A stretch of DNA of 64,000 nucleotides from Elainella sp. Prado103 (GCA_025454395.1 JALOOM010000005.1:62001-126000), one strand, 5' to 3'. Shown: positions 26,797-36,751, counted from the stretch's first letter. Numbers and translations are program-made. The notes: generated by a model not told the origin, from the sequence alone.

Positions 26797-28155
26797 ATGG
26801 TTTGGTGCCCTGTGAGCCGTTTTCCGATGCGACCCCAAAATTTTCCTGAAACGCTGGTGTGGTATAGCATCATCGGCACCTATCCGATTTACCTATTGGG
26901 GGCTCAACCGATTTGCTCGACCGGTCTGGCGACGGTTTTGATCGGTTATCTAATCTGGAAAACCACCCTGCCAACGGAGGCAACTCCGGTGCCTGGACGT
27001 ACGGTGCCTGAGCGCATTCAAATCTCTCTGGTGGCGGTGGTTTGGTTGATCGCCACTGTAGTGATTGGGCTAACAGTGTTCGTCAATGCCTTCAGTTTAG
27101 AAGCCAGTCGATTTGATCTGGTCAAGAGCTTTCTGATCTGGTACACCACTTGGGGATTGATGGCTCTCTTTCCCTTAGCAGGGCATTTGCCCATTCGCCC
27201 TCAGTTGATCTATCGAGCGAGCTGCATTCTCGGTCTGCAAAGTTTGATCGTGATTGCGATCGGGGTATTGGGGGACTTAGCCGGCATTGCCAACGTGGGT
27301 TATACTTCTCCGCTGAATATTTGGCTGAAGCTGGCTGGCGGAGCCCCAGAGCAGTTTCAGGTCGATTTGCTCCATAGTCCCACCACTCGCCTGCGTTTAT
27401 TTGCGGTCTGGCCGACTTTTTTAGCCTTGTTAGGCAACATTCACTTCTGGTTGGCCCGTCAAGAACCGGATCCCCGTTGGCGATGGATTGGCCTGTTCAC
27501 CTCCGTGTTGATGGTGTTGGCTTCCCGTTCTCGCACGGCAACCCTCTGCCTGATCTGCGTTCCGGTGCTGCTCTGGTTCCTGACCCATATTTTGCGCCCC
27601 TGGGTGCAGTTTGGCTTGGCCATACTCTGCTGTTTAGGCGGCATGTTTGCCCCGATCTGGCTGGATGGATTGACTTTGCTACGAGATCTGTTTGACAGAA
27701 CGCGAGCAGGGTCATCAGCAGTGCGTGCCACCCTCTACCGGCTGACCATCAATCGCTGGTGGAATGATGCACCAATTTGGGGTACAGGTACTCGCGATCG
27801 GGGCCCTGATTTAGTCAATCACTTGCCGCTGGGTTCTCACCAAACCTGGTTGGGGACTTTATTTTCCCATGGCATCGTTGGTCTTTCGGTCTTAGTCTTG
27901 GCATTCCTATGGGCATTTATCGATTTGTTCATCAAAGCCCAAACTTCTCAGTTGGGTCGGGTTGGGTTAAGTATCTTTTTAGTTTTAGTGATTTGCTCCT
28001 TTGCCGATAATTTGGAATTTATGTCCTATTTGATTTACCCAGGCTTGCTAGTGTTAGGCGCAGCCTTTCAAGAGAGCTATGCCACCGCGCCTTTGCCGAC
28101 CCGCATCTCCTCCGATCGATTTTCGCTGAATCCGCCCAATCAAAGCAGCGAGTAA
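26797..28155 (+). CDS. O-antigen polymerase/ligase-like membrane protein (Wzy candidate)
   Basis: 452 aa with about 11-12 predicted membrane helices and a large periplasmic loop near residues 325-355. Features of the Wzy_C/O-antigen ligase family: VLASRSRTATL with the conserved arginines and, in the large loop, the segment GSHQTWLGTLFSHGIVGL where a His/Asn and a following Gly-rich helix are typical. It would polymerise the repeat units on the periplasmic side. The start at 26797 (MVWCPVSRF) and an internal Met at 26827 are both possible; the gene follows the chain-length protein in the same direction. Confidence 0.82.
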   Translation: MVWCPVSRFPMRPQNFPETLVWYSIIGTYPIYLLGAQPICSTGLATVLIGYLIWKTTLPTEATPVPGRTVPERIQISLVAVVWLIATVVIGLTVFVNAFSLEASRFDLVKSFLIWYTTWGLMALFPLAGHLPIRPQLIYRASCILGLQSLIVIAIGVLGDLAGIANVGYTSPLNIWLKLAGGAPEQFQVDLLHSPTTRLRLFAVWPTFLALLGNIHFWLARQEPDPRWRWIGLFTSVLMVLASRSRTATLCLICVPVLLWFLTHILRPWVQFGLAILCCLGGMFAPIWLDGLTLLRDLFDRTRAGSSAVRATLYRLTINRWWNDAPIWGTGTRDRGPDLVNHLPLGSHQTWLGTLFSHGIVGLSVLVLAFLWAFIDLFIKAQTSQLGRVGLSIFLVLVICSFADNLEFMSYLIYPGLLVLGAAFQESYATAPLPTRISSDRFSLNPPNQSSE

Positions 28156-28163
28156 ATTTCACC

Positions 28164-29126
28164 ATGCCTAAAGTGCCTAAAGTATCCGTCATTATTCCAG
28201 CCTATAACGCAATGGCATTTCTGCCCGAAACCCTGGCAACTGTCTGGCGACAAACACTGTCTGATTTTGAAGTGGTGATTGTCAATGATGGCAGTACCGA
28301 CGCGATCGAAGCCTGGGTGAGCCGCTTAAATGACCCTCGGGTTCGGTTGATTTCTCAAGCCAATCAGGGGTTGGCAGGTGCTCGCAATACGGGGATCGCG
28401 GCCGCTCAAGCTGAATATCTCGCCTTTCTGGATGCGGACGATCGCTGGGAGCCAACCAAGCTTGAGCAACAAGTACGAGTCTTAGATGCCCAACCCGACG
28501 TAGGACTGGTTTATACTTGGGTACGCTACATCAATGAAACTGGACAGCCGACTGGGCGCTTGTTTTGCAATCAGCAGCGGGGTTGGGTTTGGGACAGTTT
28601 AATTAATCACAATATTGTGGAATGTGGCAGTGTTGCGATGGTGCGGCGCAGTTGTTTTGAACGAGTTGGCCATTTCGATCGCACCCTGCGTTCGTTTGGT
28701 GAAGATTGGGATATGTGGTTGCGGATCGCACCAGTCTATCCCTTTGAAGTGGTACCCGAACTACTCGTCGAGTATCGTCAGCGAGCAAGCGGTACTTCCA
28801 AAAATTGGCTTGCCATGGAACAGAGTTTTCAGCGCATCCTCCACCAAGCGTTTGCCACCCACCCTGCCTCACCTCAGCAACAAGCCCGGGCCTACGGATT
28901 GGCCTATCTCTGTTTAGCCTGGAAACCTTTACAAGGACAGGAAAAAGTATGGCGACCTGCCAATAGTCTGCGCCAACAAGCTCTCACCTATGATCCTGCT
29001 CTTCGTTGGAGTCAAGAACATCTCAAGTTACAAGCTGCGATCGGTTTAATGCGCAGTTTAGGGAGTCAACGATACATGCAAGTTTTACAGTCTTTACATC
29101 AAATTCGCAATTGGAGAAAGGGGTAA
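28164..29126 (+). CDS. GT2 glycosyltransferase
   Basis: 320 aa, GT-A fold. Seen: VSVIIPAYNAMAFLPETLATVWRQT, VIVNDGSTD, ARNTGIAAA, FLDADDRW (DxD-type metal site) and EDWDMWLRIA near residue 177. An inverting glycosyltransferase. It starts 8 nt after the stop of the polymerase gene and is translationally close, so surely in the same operon. The C-terminal 60 residues are helical and specific to this subfamily. Acceptor unknown. Confidence 0.9.
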   Translation: MPKVPKVSVIIPAYNAMAFLPETLATVWRQTLSDFEVVIVNDGSTDAIEAWVSRLNDPRVRLISQANQGLAGARNTGIAAAQAEYLAFLDADDRWEPTKLEQQVRVLDAQPDVGLVYTWVRYINETGQPTGRLFCNQQRGWVWDSLINHNIVECGSVAMVRRSCFERVGHFDRTLRSFGEDWDMWLRIAPVYPFEVVPELLVEYRQRASGTSKNWLAMEQSFQRILHQAFATHPASPQQQARAYGLAYLCLAWKPLQGQEKVWRPANSLRQQALTYDPALRWSQEHLKLQAAIGLMRSLGSQRYMQVLQSLHQIRNWRKG

Positions 29127-29224
29127 AGAATAAAATAGGAGGAAACACTAACAGAAATAACCAATTAAGAATAACCGAACAGGAACGATGTAATTCTATC
29201 CTTCGCAGCTAACTATTGATCTCT

Positions 29225-30199
29225 ATGCCTCAAATCTCTGTTATCATTCCTGCCTATAACGCAGCAAATACGATCGAGGAAACACTGAAGTCAGTGTTGC
29301 AGCAAACCTGGACGGATTTTGAAGTGATCGTGATTGATGATGGCTCAACCGATCATACGGCTGAAATTGTCAATCATTTTTCTGATCCACGCATTTGTCT
29401 CTATTCCTACGCAAATGGGGGATTGCCAACGGCTCGAAATCGGGGGATCGCCCAAGCAAAGGGTGAATTGATCGCTTTTCTGGATGCGGATGACCTGTGG
29501 ACAGCAGATAAGTTGGAACTGCAACAGGCGGCTTTACAGCAATCTCCTCAGGCTGGGGTCGCCTACAGTTGGACAAGCTTTATGACCGTTACGCCTGCCG
29601 GTCAAATTTTTCAGCCCGGATCGCCCTATGCTTGGTCAGGGGAGGTCTACGCTCAACTTTTGGTCGCTGACTTCATTTTAAGCGGATCGAATGTTCTAGT
29701 GCGGCGATCGGCGATCGAAACAGCAGGTTGGTTTGATCCTGCCCTGAAATCTTGCGAAGATTGGGACTATTGGCTGCGGTTGGCGGCTCGCTGGCCCTTT
29801 GTGGTGGTGCCTAAGTATCAAATTCTGCGTCGTCAATCAACTGGAGCCATGACCTCGAATGTGGAGGTGATGGAAGCGGCAGCCTTGATCGCCATGGAAA
29901 AAGCCTATCAGACAGCCCCGCCTGAACTTCAGCCCTTGAAGCGCTACACTATGACGAATTTTCATCGCTACTGTGCCGGACTTTATCTGCAATATCGTTC
30001 TGGATCGCCTGCCCTGCAAGCAGCTCAAAGTCATCTTTGTGCAGCCTTACGCCTATCCCCTTTCACACTGACCGATCGACTCACCCAAACCCTCATCATC
30101 AAACTATTGCTGGCCCGCCTGTTACCAACTCATTTAGCCGATCGTTGTGTTCAATTCTTCCGTAAGCAGCAGCAAATTGCCGATCCCCGCCTTCCCTAG
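29225..30199 (+). CDS. GT2 glycosyltransferase (paralogue 1)
   Basis: 324 aa from the ATG at 29225 (an in-frame TTG at 29216 adds three residues). GT-A motifs: ISVIIPAYNAANTIEETLKSV, VIDDGSTDHT, ARNRGIAQA, FLDADDLWTADKLELQ, AGVAYSWTSFM, SNVLVRRSAIETAG, CEDWDYWLRLAARWPF. It is a close relative of the protein at 35626 and of the N-terminal half of the fusion at 32994, sharing AGVAYSWT, DYWLRLA-x-PF and a C-terminal region RLSPF...DRLTQTLIIKLLLARLLP. Inverting; 20 nt before the next GT4 gene. Confidence 0.9.
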   Translation: MPQISVIIPAYNAANTIEETLKSVLQQTWTDFEVIVIDDGSTDHTAEIVNHFSDPRICLYSYANGGLPTARNRGIAQAKGELIAFLDADDLWTADKLELQQAALQQSPQAGVAYSWTSFMTVTPAGQIFQPGSPYAWSGEVYAQLLVADFILSGSNVLVRRSAIETAGWFDPALKSCEDWDYWLRLAARWPFVVVPKYQILRRQSTGAMTSNVEVMEAAALIAMEKAYQTAPPELQPLKRYTMTNFHRYCAGLYLQYRSGSPALQAAQSHLCAALRLSPFTLTDRLTQTLIIKLLLARLLPTHLADRCVQFFRKQQQIADPRLP

Positions 30200-30219
30200 C
30201 CCTCTACTTCCTTAAATCC

Positions 30220-31614
30220 ATGCTGAGCTCCCATTCCAATCCCCCAACTGTCGCTCTCTTACATTGCTATGACTTGATCGAAGATTTTTTGGACAGTATT
30301 GGGATCTCATTTGAGACCTACTGTACCGAATTCATGGGTAGTTGGATTTTTGGCTACGTAGATGCTTTGCAACGATCGGGTATTCGCCCCATTCTCATGT
30401 GTATTTCCCAACTCGTTGCCCAGCCAACACGCTATCAACATCAGCCAACGGGAGCCGTAATCTGTCTCATTCCCGCGGCCCGAATCTATGGGGTTTACCG
30501 GTTGGCGCAACGGCAGGGACGTAAGGCCTATGGAGGTAGTGAGGCATTGCCCTTTCGTAAAGTTGACGATTCAAACTACCTGCGGCGTAATATACTCACT
30601 TTTTTAAAGGATATTGCCAAAAGTATTGGCAGCTATATTTCAACTCCATTAGCCGTAATGGCAGAGGAATTACAAAAGGAAAATTGTATAGCAATTCTAT
30701 GTCAGGAATATGAATATGCTCGCTTTGATGCGATGGTGCTGTTAGGGAAATGGCTGAGAATCCCCGTTTTTGCTACCTTTCAAGGAGGCGATCGTCCAGG
30801 TAGTGCGTTAGAACTTCCCTTACGGCATCTGACTCTACGAGCTTGTGCTGGATTGATCGTCGCTTCGCAGCAGGAGCAAAAACGACTGCAACAGCAGTAT
30901 GGACTGGCGGCCGAGCGTATTGCCCCGATTTTTAATCCGGTCGATATTCAGCTTTGGCAGAGTATGGATCGATCGGTCGCTCGGCAGCAAGGGCGATCCA
31001 GATTAAACATTCCGGCAGAAACGATGGTGGTAGTCTGGCATGGGCGGATCGAGATAGAGCGAAAAGGGTTAGATGTGTTATTAGCCGCTTGGACGAGGGT
31101 TTGGCAGAAATATCATATTTTAGTGAATGATTTTAAACATCATAATCAGAATGATCAGAGTAACGCTCAAGATATTAACTTGCAGCTTTTGCTGATCGGT
31201 ACAGGTAGTGACGCGGAGGAATTGGCGGAGCAATTACAATCAATCTCAGGGGTTATTTGGCTGAATGAGTTTGTCCGCGATCGATCCCTGCTACAGTGTT
31301 ATCTTGCCGCTGCCGATCTATATGTGTTTCCGTCTCGGCAAGAAGGCTTTCCAGTTGCACCGATCGAAGCGATGGCTTGTGGTTTACCTGTGGTAGCCGC
31401 CAATGCAACCGGAGTTTCAGATATTTTAGAAGCCGGAGGGGTGATTGTTCCCTGCGGGGATGCAGCAGCCTTAGCAGATGCCCTGTTGTCGCTCCTGGCA
31501 AATCCTCCTGAGCGGCAAAGATTGGCCGGATTGGCTCAACAGCGTGCTGAAGGCAGTTTCTCACCAACTCAGGTAGGTCAGCAACTCTGTCAAGTACTGA
31601 TTGGATCGAGTTAA
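30220..31614 (+). CDS. GT4 glycosyltransferase (paralogue of the fusion's C-terminal half)
   Basis: 464 aa. The N-terminal half begins PTVALLHCYDLIEDFLDSIG, continues EFMGSWIFGYVDALQRSG and later ILCQEYEYARFDAMVLLGKW; the C-terminal half has VVWHGRIEIERKGLDVLLAAW and EGFPVAPIEAMACGLPVVAANATG (E-x7-E). A low-complexity insert rich in Asn/Gln/Asp (QKYHILVNDFKHHNQNDQ) interrupts the second Rossmann domain near residue 310. Predicted soluble GT-B enzyme. It follows GT2 29225 by 20 nt, the same pair that is fused at 32994. Confidence 0.88.
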   Translation: MLSSHSNPPTVALLHCYDLIEDFLDSIGISFETYCTEFMGSWIFGYVDALQRSGIRPILMCISQLVAQPTRYQHQPTGAVICLIPAARIYGVYRLAQRQGRKAYGGSEALPFRKVDDSNYLRRNILTFLKDIAKSIGSYISTPLAVMAEELQKENCIAILCQEYEYARFDAMVLLGKWLRIPVFATFQGGDRPGSALELPLRHLTLRACAGLIVASQQEQKRLQQQYGLAAERIAPIFNPVDIQLWQSMDRSVARQQGRSRLNIPAETMVVVWHGRIEIERKGLDVLLAAWTRVWQKYHILVNDFKHHNQNDQSNAQDINLQLLLIGTGSDAEELAEQLQSISGVIWLNEFVRDRSLLQCYLAAADLYVFPSRQEGFPVAPIEAMACGLPVVAANATGVSDILEAGGVIVPCGDAAALADALLSLLANPPERQRLAGLAQQRAEGSFSPTQVGQQLCQVLIGSS

Positions 31615-31702
31615 TTTCTTCAATTTATTAAATTTCATACTAATTGTGTATCGCGCCTATCTCAATTTTGAGTAAAAACTCGTCACTTTTGTCTAACCTA
31701 AA

Positions 31703-32965
31703 ATGCTCAAACGACGATCGCTGCAAAATTTCTTCTCCAGTCCCTATCTACGAAATGTGGGCTGGTTGGGCAGTGCGGAGCTGGTGAATCGCATCCTGCG
31801 ATTAGGAACCACGGTGACCTTAGCGCGATCCTTTAGCCAAGAGGATTATGGGCTGATGGCAGTTATTTACACTTTGCTGGATTTTGCGACCGTGTTTACG
31901 TTGCGGGGAGGTATTGGCGCTAAAATCATCCAGGCGGAAGCATCAGAAGTAGGTGGTATTTGCCAGACCGCTTACTGGCTCAATTGGCTGTTGTGCGGCG
32001 TGGTGTTTTTGGTGCAGTGTCTCATTGCTGTGCCGATCGCTCAGTTTTATCAAAATGACCAGTTGATTTTGCCAATCTGTGTTGCGGCTCTCACCTACTT
32101 GATGCTACCCCTCTATTTGGTACATTCAGCCTTGATCGAGCGAGAAAATCGCCTCAAAATCACTGCTCTGTGTAATGCAGCTCAATCCCTTGCCAGTAAT
32201 ACATTGACCATTATTCTAGTCATCTTCGGAATGAAGATTTGGGCGATCGTTTGGGCTATGGTACTGACTACTCCAATTTGGATTGTAATTACCTGGCGAT
32301 ATCAGGCTTGGCGACCTTCATCACAACCAACCTTCGATCGATGGCGAGAAATTGTCCGATTTGGAGGCAATTTACTGGGAGTTCAATTTTTGAATAAGGT
32401 GCAAGGCAATCTAGATTATTTGATCATTGGTCGTTTTTTAGGGCTGGATGCGCTAGGAATTTATTATTTTGCCTTTAATGCCGGATTGGGGATTAGCATG
32501 AATGTAATTAATACTTTTATGTCTGCCTTATTTCCTTATATCTGTCAGGTGCGCCAAGACTACCAAGCTTTTCGCCAGCGTTACCAAAGTAGTCTTCGCA
32601 AAATTGCTCTGACAGTAGTACCGCTGATTTTACTGCAAGCACTTTTGGCTCCAATTTATGTACCGATCGTGTTTGGGGCACGTTGGATTGAAGCGATCCC
32701 AATTTTAATTTTAATCTGCCTATCGGTGATCCCACGCATTTTCTCTTGGGCTGCTTCACTGTTGCTGAATGCGATCGATCGACCACAGGTTAGTTTATAT
32801 CTAGAACTAATGTTTACCATCATTTTTACAATCAGTTTATTGATATCTGTGCCATGGGGGATTACAGGAGTTGCGGCGACTGTATTGATAGTACATGCTC
32901 TGGTTTTACCGATTATTGCTAGCTGGTCACAGCGTTATGCTTTCGATCAACGTTTTTATCCATAG
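31703..32965 (+). CDS. Wzx-type polysaccharide flippase
   Basis: 420 aa with about 12 membrane helices, MOP superfamily of oligosaccharide flippases (WzxC-like). Seen: an N-terminal amphipathic start, then RNVGWLGSAELVNRILRLGTTVTLARSFSQEDYGLMAVIY, the opening typical of Wzx/lipopolysaccharide biosynthesis proteins, with charged residues in the first helices. It would flip the undecaprenyl-linked repeat unit across the plasma membrane. Located between GT4 30220 and the GT2-GT4 fusion, fitting a complete Wzx/Wzy system with the Wzy-like protein at 26797. Confidence 0.85.
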   Translation: MLKRRSLQNFFSSPYLRNVGWLGSAELVNRILRLGTTVTLARSFSQEDYGLMAVIYTLLDFATVFTLRGGIGAKIIQAEASEVGGICQTAYWLNWLLCGVVFLVQCLIAVPIAQFYQNDQLILPICVAALTYLMLPLYLVHSALIERENRLKITALCNAAQSLASNTLTIILVIFGMKIWAIVWAMVLTTPIWIVITWRYQAWRPSSQPTFDRWREIVRFGGNLLGVQFLNKVQGNLDYLIIGRFLGLDALGIYYFAFNAGLGISMNVINTFMSALFPYICQVRQDYQAFRQRYQSSLRKIALTVVPLILLQALLAPIYVPIVFGARWIEAIPILILICLSVIPRIFSWAASLLLNAIDRPQVSLYLELMFTIIFTISLLISVPWGITGVAATVLIVHALVLPIIASWSQRYAFDQRFYP

Positions 32966-32993
32966 TCTGATATCAAATAGTTGATTCAACGTT

Positions 32994-35594
32994 ATGCCTA
33001 TTATTTCTGTCATTGTTCCAGCTTACAACGCTGAGGCAACTCTACTGACAACTTTACAGTCCGTGCAGCAACAGACCTTTTCCGATTTTGAACTGATTGT
33101 AATTAATGATGGCTCAACTGATCGCACCTTGGAGATTCTGCAAGCATTTGATGATCGACGGCTGAAGTTTTTCTCTGTGAAAAATGGCGGCCCAGCCTGG
33201 GCACGCAATCATGGTTTAGCTGCTGCCACAGGTGAGTTTATTGCTCCACTAGATGCCGATGACCAATGGACTCCAGAGAAGCTTGAACTTCAGCTTGCTG
33301 CCCTTCAACAACATCCAGAAGCAGGAGTTGCCTATAGCTGGACTTGCAACATTAAAGATGGGCAGGTCATCAGCCGGGTTGAGCCTACTTACAATGGTGA
33401 GGTTTATGCTGATCTGTTGATGGGGAATTTTCTATCGAATGGGTCAAACCCGCTCATTCGCAGACAGGCGATCGAGGTTGTGGGTGAGTTTGACTGCAAT
33501 TTTCCTTTAGTTTGTGACTGGGATTATTGGTTACGGTTGGCGGCTCAATATCCTTTTGTTTTGGTGCCTCAGCATCAGATTCTCTATCGTCTTTCGAATC
33601 AATCGTTAACTACACAAATTGAGATTCAAAAGCAGGAAAATTTACGGCTACTCACTCAAGCATTTCATCAGGCCCCACCTGAGCTACAAAAGTTGAAAGG
33701 CCGCAGCTTTGCTAATATATACCTCTATGCAGTAGAAGTATATGTCAGAAGTCGGGGTAATGCCCACCTGAATCAAGCAATTAACTATCTTCGTCAGGCC
33801 ATTCAATACTATCCTCTTTGTCTATTCGATCGATACACTCAATTACTAATCCTGAAAGTATTTGCCATCCAATTGCTACCTGTTCAATGGCTGGTTCAAC
33901 GATCAAAAAACGAGGATCAAAAAACGGGATCCTCTTCTGCGAATGCTCATCGCCTATCCTCTGAATCATCACTGACCAAGACAAGTAATACCCTGAGTAA
34001 TACCCTGAATAATACTCTGAATAATACCCAAATTGGTTATCATTTTAATACTTCAAGTAGCATTCCAGATCAACATCAGCATAAAACTCAAACGATCGCT
34101 CTATTCCCCTGCTGTGACCTATTTGAAGACTTTTTTAGTACGATTGGAATTACCTTAGACAGCTTTTGTCAAGAGCTAACTGGTGGCTGGATGTTTAACT
34201 ACATCGAAGCACTCCAATCAGCGAACATTCAGACAGTACTATTTTTCTTTTCAGATCAGGTTTTGGTTCCCACCTACTTTAACCACCGTCCCACGGGAGC
34301 CCAGGTTTGTGTGTTGCCACCCACTCGAATTTATCGTTTCTATCGTCAGCTTCGTCGGCGATTAGGAGTACAGTCGAACTGGACTGCTGCTGATCTAAAC
34401 GAAAAAGCGGCGGCGGTCGGAAATTCTTCTGTCTCTAATCAAAGAACGATCCAGCGAACCTGGCAAAATACTATTGTTCAGGCGATTAAGCAAGCGGCGA
34501 ATAGTGCCGGGATTTACGTTTCAACTCCCCTCGGTTTGCTCACTCATCAATTGCGTCAAGCGGGTTGTACTGCTATTCTCTGCCAAGATTATGAATACGC
34601 TCGTTTTGATGTTTGTGTGTTGCTGGGGCGCATAATCGGCTTACCCGTGTATGCGACTTTCCAGGGTGGCGATCGATTGGCGAGTTGGATTGAGTATCCT
34701 GGACGCTGGCTGTCGTTGCGTACCTGTGCAGGCTTGATCATTGCGTCGCAAATGGAGCGACAGCGAGTCTGTCAAACCTATCGGCTCTCTCCCGATCGGA
34801 TTCACGGGATTGTCAATCCAATGGATGTTCAAACTTGGCAATCGGTTGATCGTCAGTCTACCCGTGCTGCACTGGGAATCACTGATGACACTCAAGTAGT
34901 CATCTATCATGGACGGATCCAACTCCATCAAAAAGGTCTAGACATCCTCTTAACGGCCTGGGATCAACTCTGTAGCCGCGCTGTACATTCAAATCGCCTA
35001 CTGCTCTTAATAGGAACAGGGGCTGATGCACCGCAGCTACATCAGATGATTATGCATTTAAGTCATGATGTTGTTGCCAAGCCTATATCCGATACTGAAA
35101 ATTTTTATACACTTTATCATCTCGCTAAAAACCGAATTGATCAGGCTAAACCCAATTCCTCTAATATTCTTTGGATTAATCAGTATGTGCGCGATCGGCA
35201 AGCAATTCAACGCTACCTGTCCGCCGCTGATCTATATGTTTTACCGTCTCGTAAAGAAGGATTTCCGGTTGCGCCGATCGAAGCCATGGCTTGTAGTTTG
35301 CCTGTTGTCGCAACGCAGGTAGCTGGCATCACTGATATTTTAGGTAAACCGGATGTTCAGAATACAAGAAATATTTTAGATGAGACGACAATCCTGGATG
35401 AAATAACACTATCTGGTGGTGTGATTGTTCCCACCGAAGATCCTCATGCTCTCGCCCAAGCTATTGAACAAATTCTTCAGAATTCATCACAGCGGCAAAT
35501 CCTGGGTACCCAAGCCAGACAGCGCGTCGAAACTCAATTTTCCCTAGAAGCCGTCGGACAACAACTGCGAGCCTTGCTTTTTCCCACCCTCTAA
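32994..35594 (+). CDS. Bifunctional GT2-GT4 glycosyltransferase fusion
   Basis: 866 aa carrying two complete glycosyltransferases. Residues 1-310: GT2 with VINDGSTDRTLE, APLDADDQWT, AGVAYSWTCN, CDWDYWLRLAAQYPF. Residues about 310-362: a Ser/Thr/Asn linker containing NTLSNTLNNTLNNT, made by a 12-bp DNA repeat. Residues about 365-866: GT4 with IALFPCCDLFEDFFSTIGIT, ELTGGWMFNYIEALQSANI, YATFQGGDR, VVIYHGRIQLHQKGLDILLTAW and EGFPVAPIEAMACSLPVVATQ. The halves are paralogous to the separate genes at 29225 and 30220, respectively. Probably adds two successive sugars in a channelled manner (inference). Also contains an extended insert at about 690-725 of low conservation. Confidence 0.9.
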   Translation: MPIISVIVPAYNAEATLLTTLQSVQQQTFSDFELIVINDGSTDRTLEILQAFDDRRLKFFSVKNGGPAWARNHGLAAATGEFIAPLDADDQWTPEKLELQLAALQQHPEAGVAYSWTCNIKDGQVISRVEPTYNGEVYADLLMGNFLSNGSNPLIRRQAIEVVGEFDCNFPLVCDWDYWLRLAAQYPFVLVPQHQILYRLSNQSLTTQIEIQKQENLRLLTQAFHQAPPELQKLKGRSFANIYLYAVEVYVRSRGNAHLNQAINYLRQAIQYYPLCLFDRYTQLLILKVFAIQLLPVQWLVQRSKNEDQKTGSSSANAHRLSSESSLTKTSNTLSNTLNNTLNNTQIGYHFNTSSSIPDQHQHKTQTIALFPCCDLFEDFFSTIGITLDSFCQELTGGWMFNYIEALQSANIQTVLFFFSDQVLVPTYFNHRPTGAQVCVLPPTRIYRFYRQLRRRLGVQSNWTAADLNEKAAAVGNSSVSNQRTIQRTWQNTIVQAIKQAANSAGIYVSTPLGLLTHQLRQAGCTAILCQDYEYARFDVCVLLGRIIGLPVYATFQGGDRLASWIEYPGRWLSLRTCAGLIIASQMERQRVCQTYRLSPDRIHGIVNPMDVQTWQSVDRQSTRAALGITDDTQVVIYHGRIQLHQKGLDILLTAWDQLCSRAVHSNRLLLLIGTGADAPQLHQMIMHLSHDVVAKPISDTENFYTLYHLAKNRIDQAKPNSSNILWINQYVRDRQAIQRYLSAADLYVLPSRKEGFPVAPIEAMACSLPVVATQVAGITDILGKPDVQNTRNILDETTILDEITLSGGVIVPTEDPHALAQAIEQILQNSSQRQILGTQARQRVETQFSLEAVGQQLRALLFPTL
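33984..34031. repeat. 12-bp in-frame tandem repeat in the fusion linker, about 4 copies
   Basis: Unit AGTAATACCCTG and variants; encodes SNTL/NNTL repeats joining the GT2 and GT4 halves. Period 12 preserves frame. Confidence 0.88.
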
Positions 35595-35625
35595 TTCGAT
35601 TTAGTCCTCCACTCCCCACTCCTCT

Positions 35626-36585
35626 ATGCCCACCATCTCCGTCATTATTCCTGCTTACAATGCTGAGCGCACTATCCTGGCTACAATCGCCTCGGTGCAA
35701 CAGCAAACCTTCACGGACTTTGAGATGATTGTGATCAATGATGGTTCTACCGATCATACCCTCGCCCTTCTGCAGGAAATCTCAGACGATCGGCTAAAAA
35801 TTTTTTCTTACACCAATGGTGGTTTATCGGTGGCTCGCAACCGTGGCATTGCCCAAGCAACAGGAGAGTACATTGCATTACTGGATGCGGATGATTTATG
35901 GACGGTTGATAAATTAGCCTGCCAGTGGCAAGCGCTAGAGCAGGATCAAACCGCGGGGGTTGCCTATAGCTGGACTTATTTCATGGATGCTCAAGGGCAA
36001 ACATCGGTACCGGGGGCTGAGCATTCTTTCACGGGAAATGTATTGCCTGCGCTATTGGTGAATAATTTTATCGCCAGTGGTTCAAATCCGCTGATCCGCA
36101 AGTCAGCAGTAGATGCGATCGGTGGGTTTGATCCGGATTGTGCTGGTTGTGCTGATTGGGATTATTGGTTGCGGCTGGCCCTACGTTATCCATTTCAAGT
36201 GGTGCCTAAGCATCAAGTTTTTTACCGGCAGTCGATCGGTTCCATGTCTGCCAACATCCAGTTTATGGAGCATTGTGGGCTACATGTGGTGGAAAAAACC
36301 TTTCAAGCGGTGCCTTCCGACCTGCAACCACTCAAAAAGCAAAGCCTCGCTTGGATTTATCAATATACTTGCCAGCAATATTTACAGCATGGCCAACTCC
36401 AATGGGATGCTCTAAAGCAAGCCAGCGATCGACTCTGGCGGGCAATTATTCTGCATCCTGCTTTGATCTGGCAAGCCTATCCTCAAAATTTACTAAAGTG
36501 GCTGATCAAGCAATGGTTGCAGGCACTCTATGGTTACACTTTCAAGCCGGGGTTCGCCAAAATTACTCCCGATCAATCGAATTGA
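35626..36585 (+). CDS. GT2 glycosyltransferase (paralogue 2)
   Basis: 319 aa GT-A enzyme of the same subfamily as 29225 and the fusion N-terminus: ISVIIPAYNAERTILATIASVQQQTFTDFEM, INDGSTDHTLALL, LDADDLWTVDKL, AGVAYSWTYFM, SGSNPLIRKSAVDAIGGFD and CADWDYWLRLALRYPF. Inverting, metal dependent. It is 32 nt downstream of the fusion gene and appears to end the operon; the following 343-nt spacer separates it from the GT39-like gene. Confidence 0.9.
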   Translation: MPTISVIIPAYNAERTILATIASVQQQTFTDFEMIVINDGSTDHTLALLQEISDDRLKIFSYTNGGLSVARNRGIAQATGEYIALLDADDLWTVDKLACQWQALEQDQTAGVAYSWTYFMDAQGQTSVPGAEHSFTGNVLPALLVNNFIASGSNPLIRKSAVDAIGGFDPDCAGCADWDYWLRLALRYPFQVVPKHQVFYRQSIGSMSANIQFMEHCGLHVVEKTFQAVPSDLQPLKKQSLAWIYQYTCQQYLQHGQLQWDALKQASDRLWRAIILHPALIWQAYPQNLLKWLIKQWLQALYGYTFKPGFAKITPDQSN

Positions 36586-36703
36586 GCCTGAAAAGAGTAG
36601 CAGTGAAGCGAGGTTCATTTCGGGAGAGTGGGTGAATTGAATTCGATCGATTAAACTAGATGAACACCCTGTCATTATTATCTTTGTTTCACGATCAAAA
36701 TAG

Positions 36704-36751
36704 CAAGGGTGCATCACTATACATCACCAAGGGTGCATCACTATACATCAA
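36704..36751. repeat. 24-bp direct repeat, 2 copies, in gene-free stretch 36586-36928
   Basis: The unit beginning CAAGGGTGCATCACTATAC is present twice in tandem (36704-36727 and 36728-36751, differing at the last base), followed by three short TACRCAGAAAAA-type copies to about 36785. Nothing else recognisable in this spacer except a possible RBS GAGAGG before the next gene. Confidence 0.88.
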
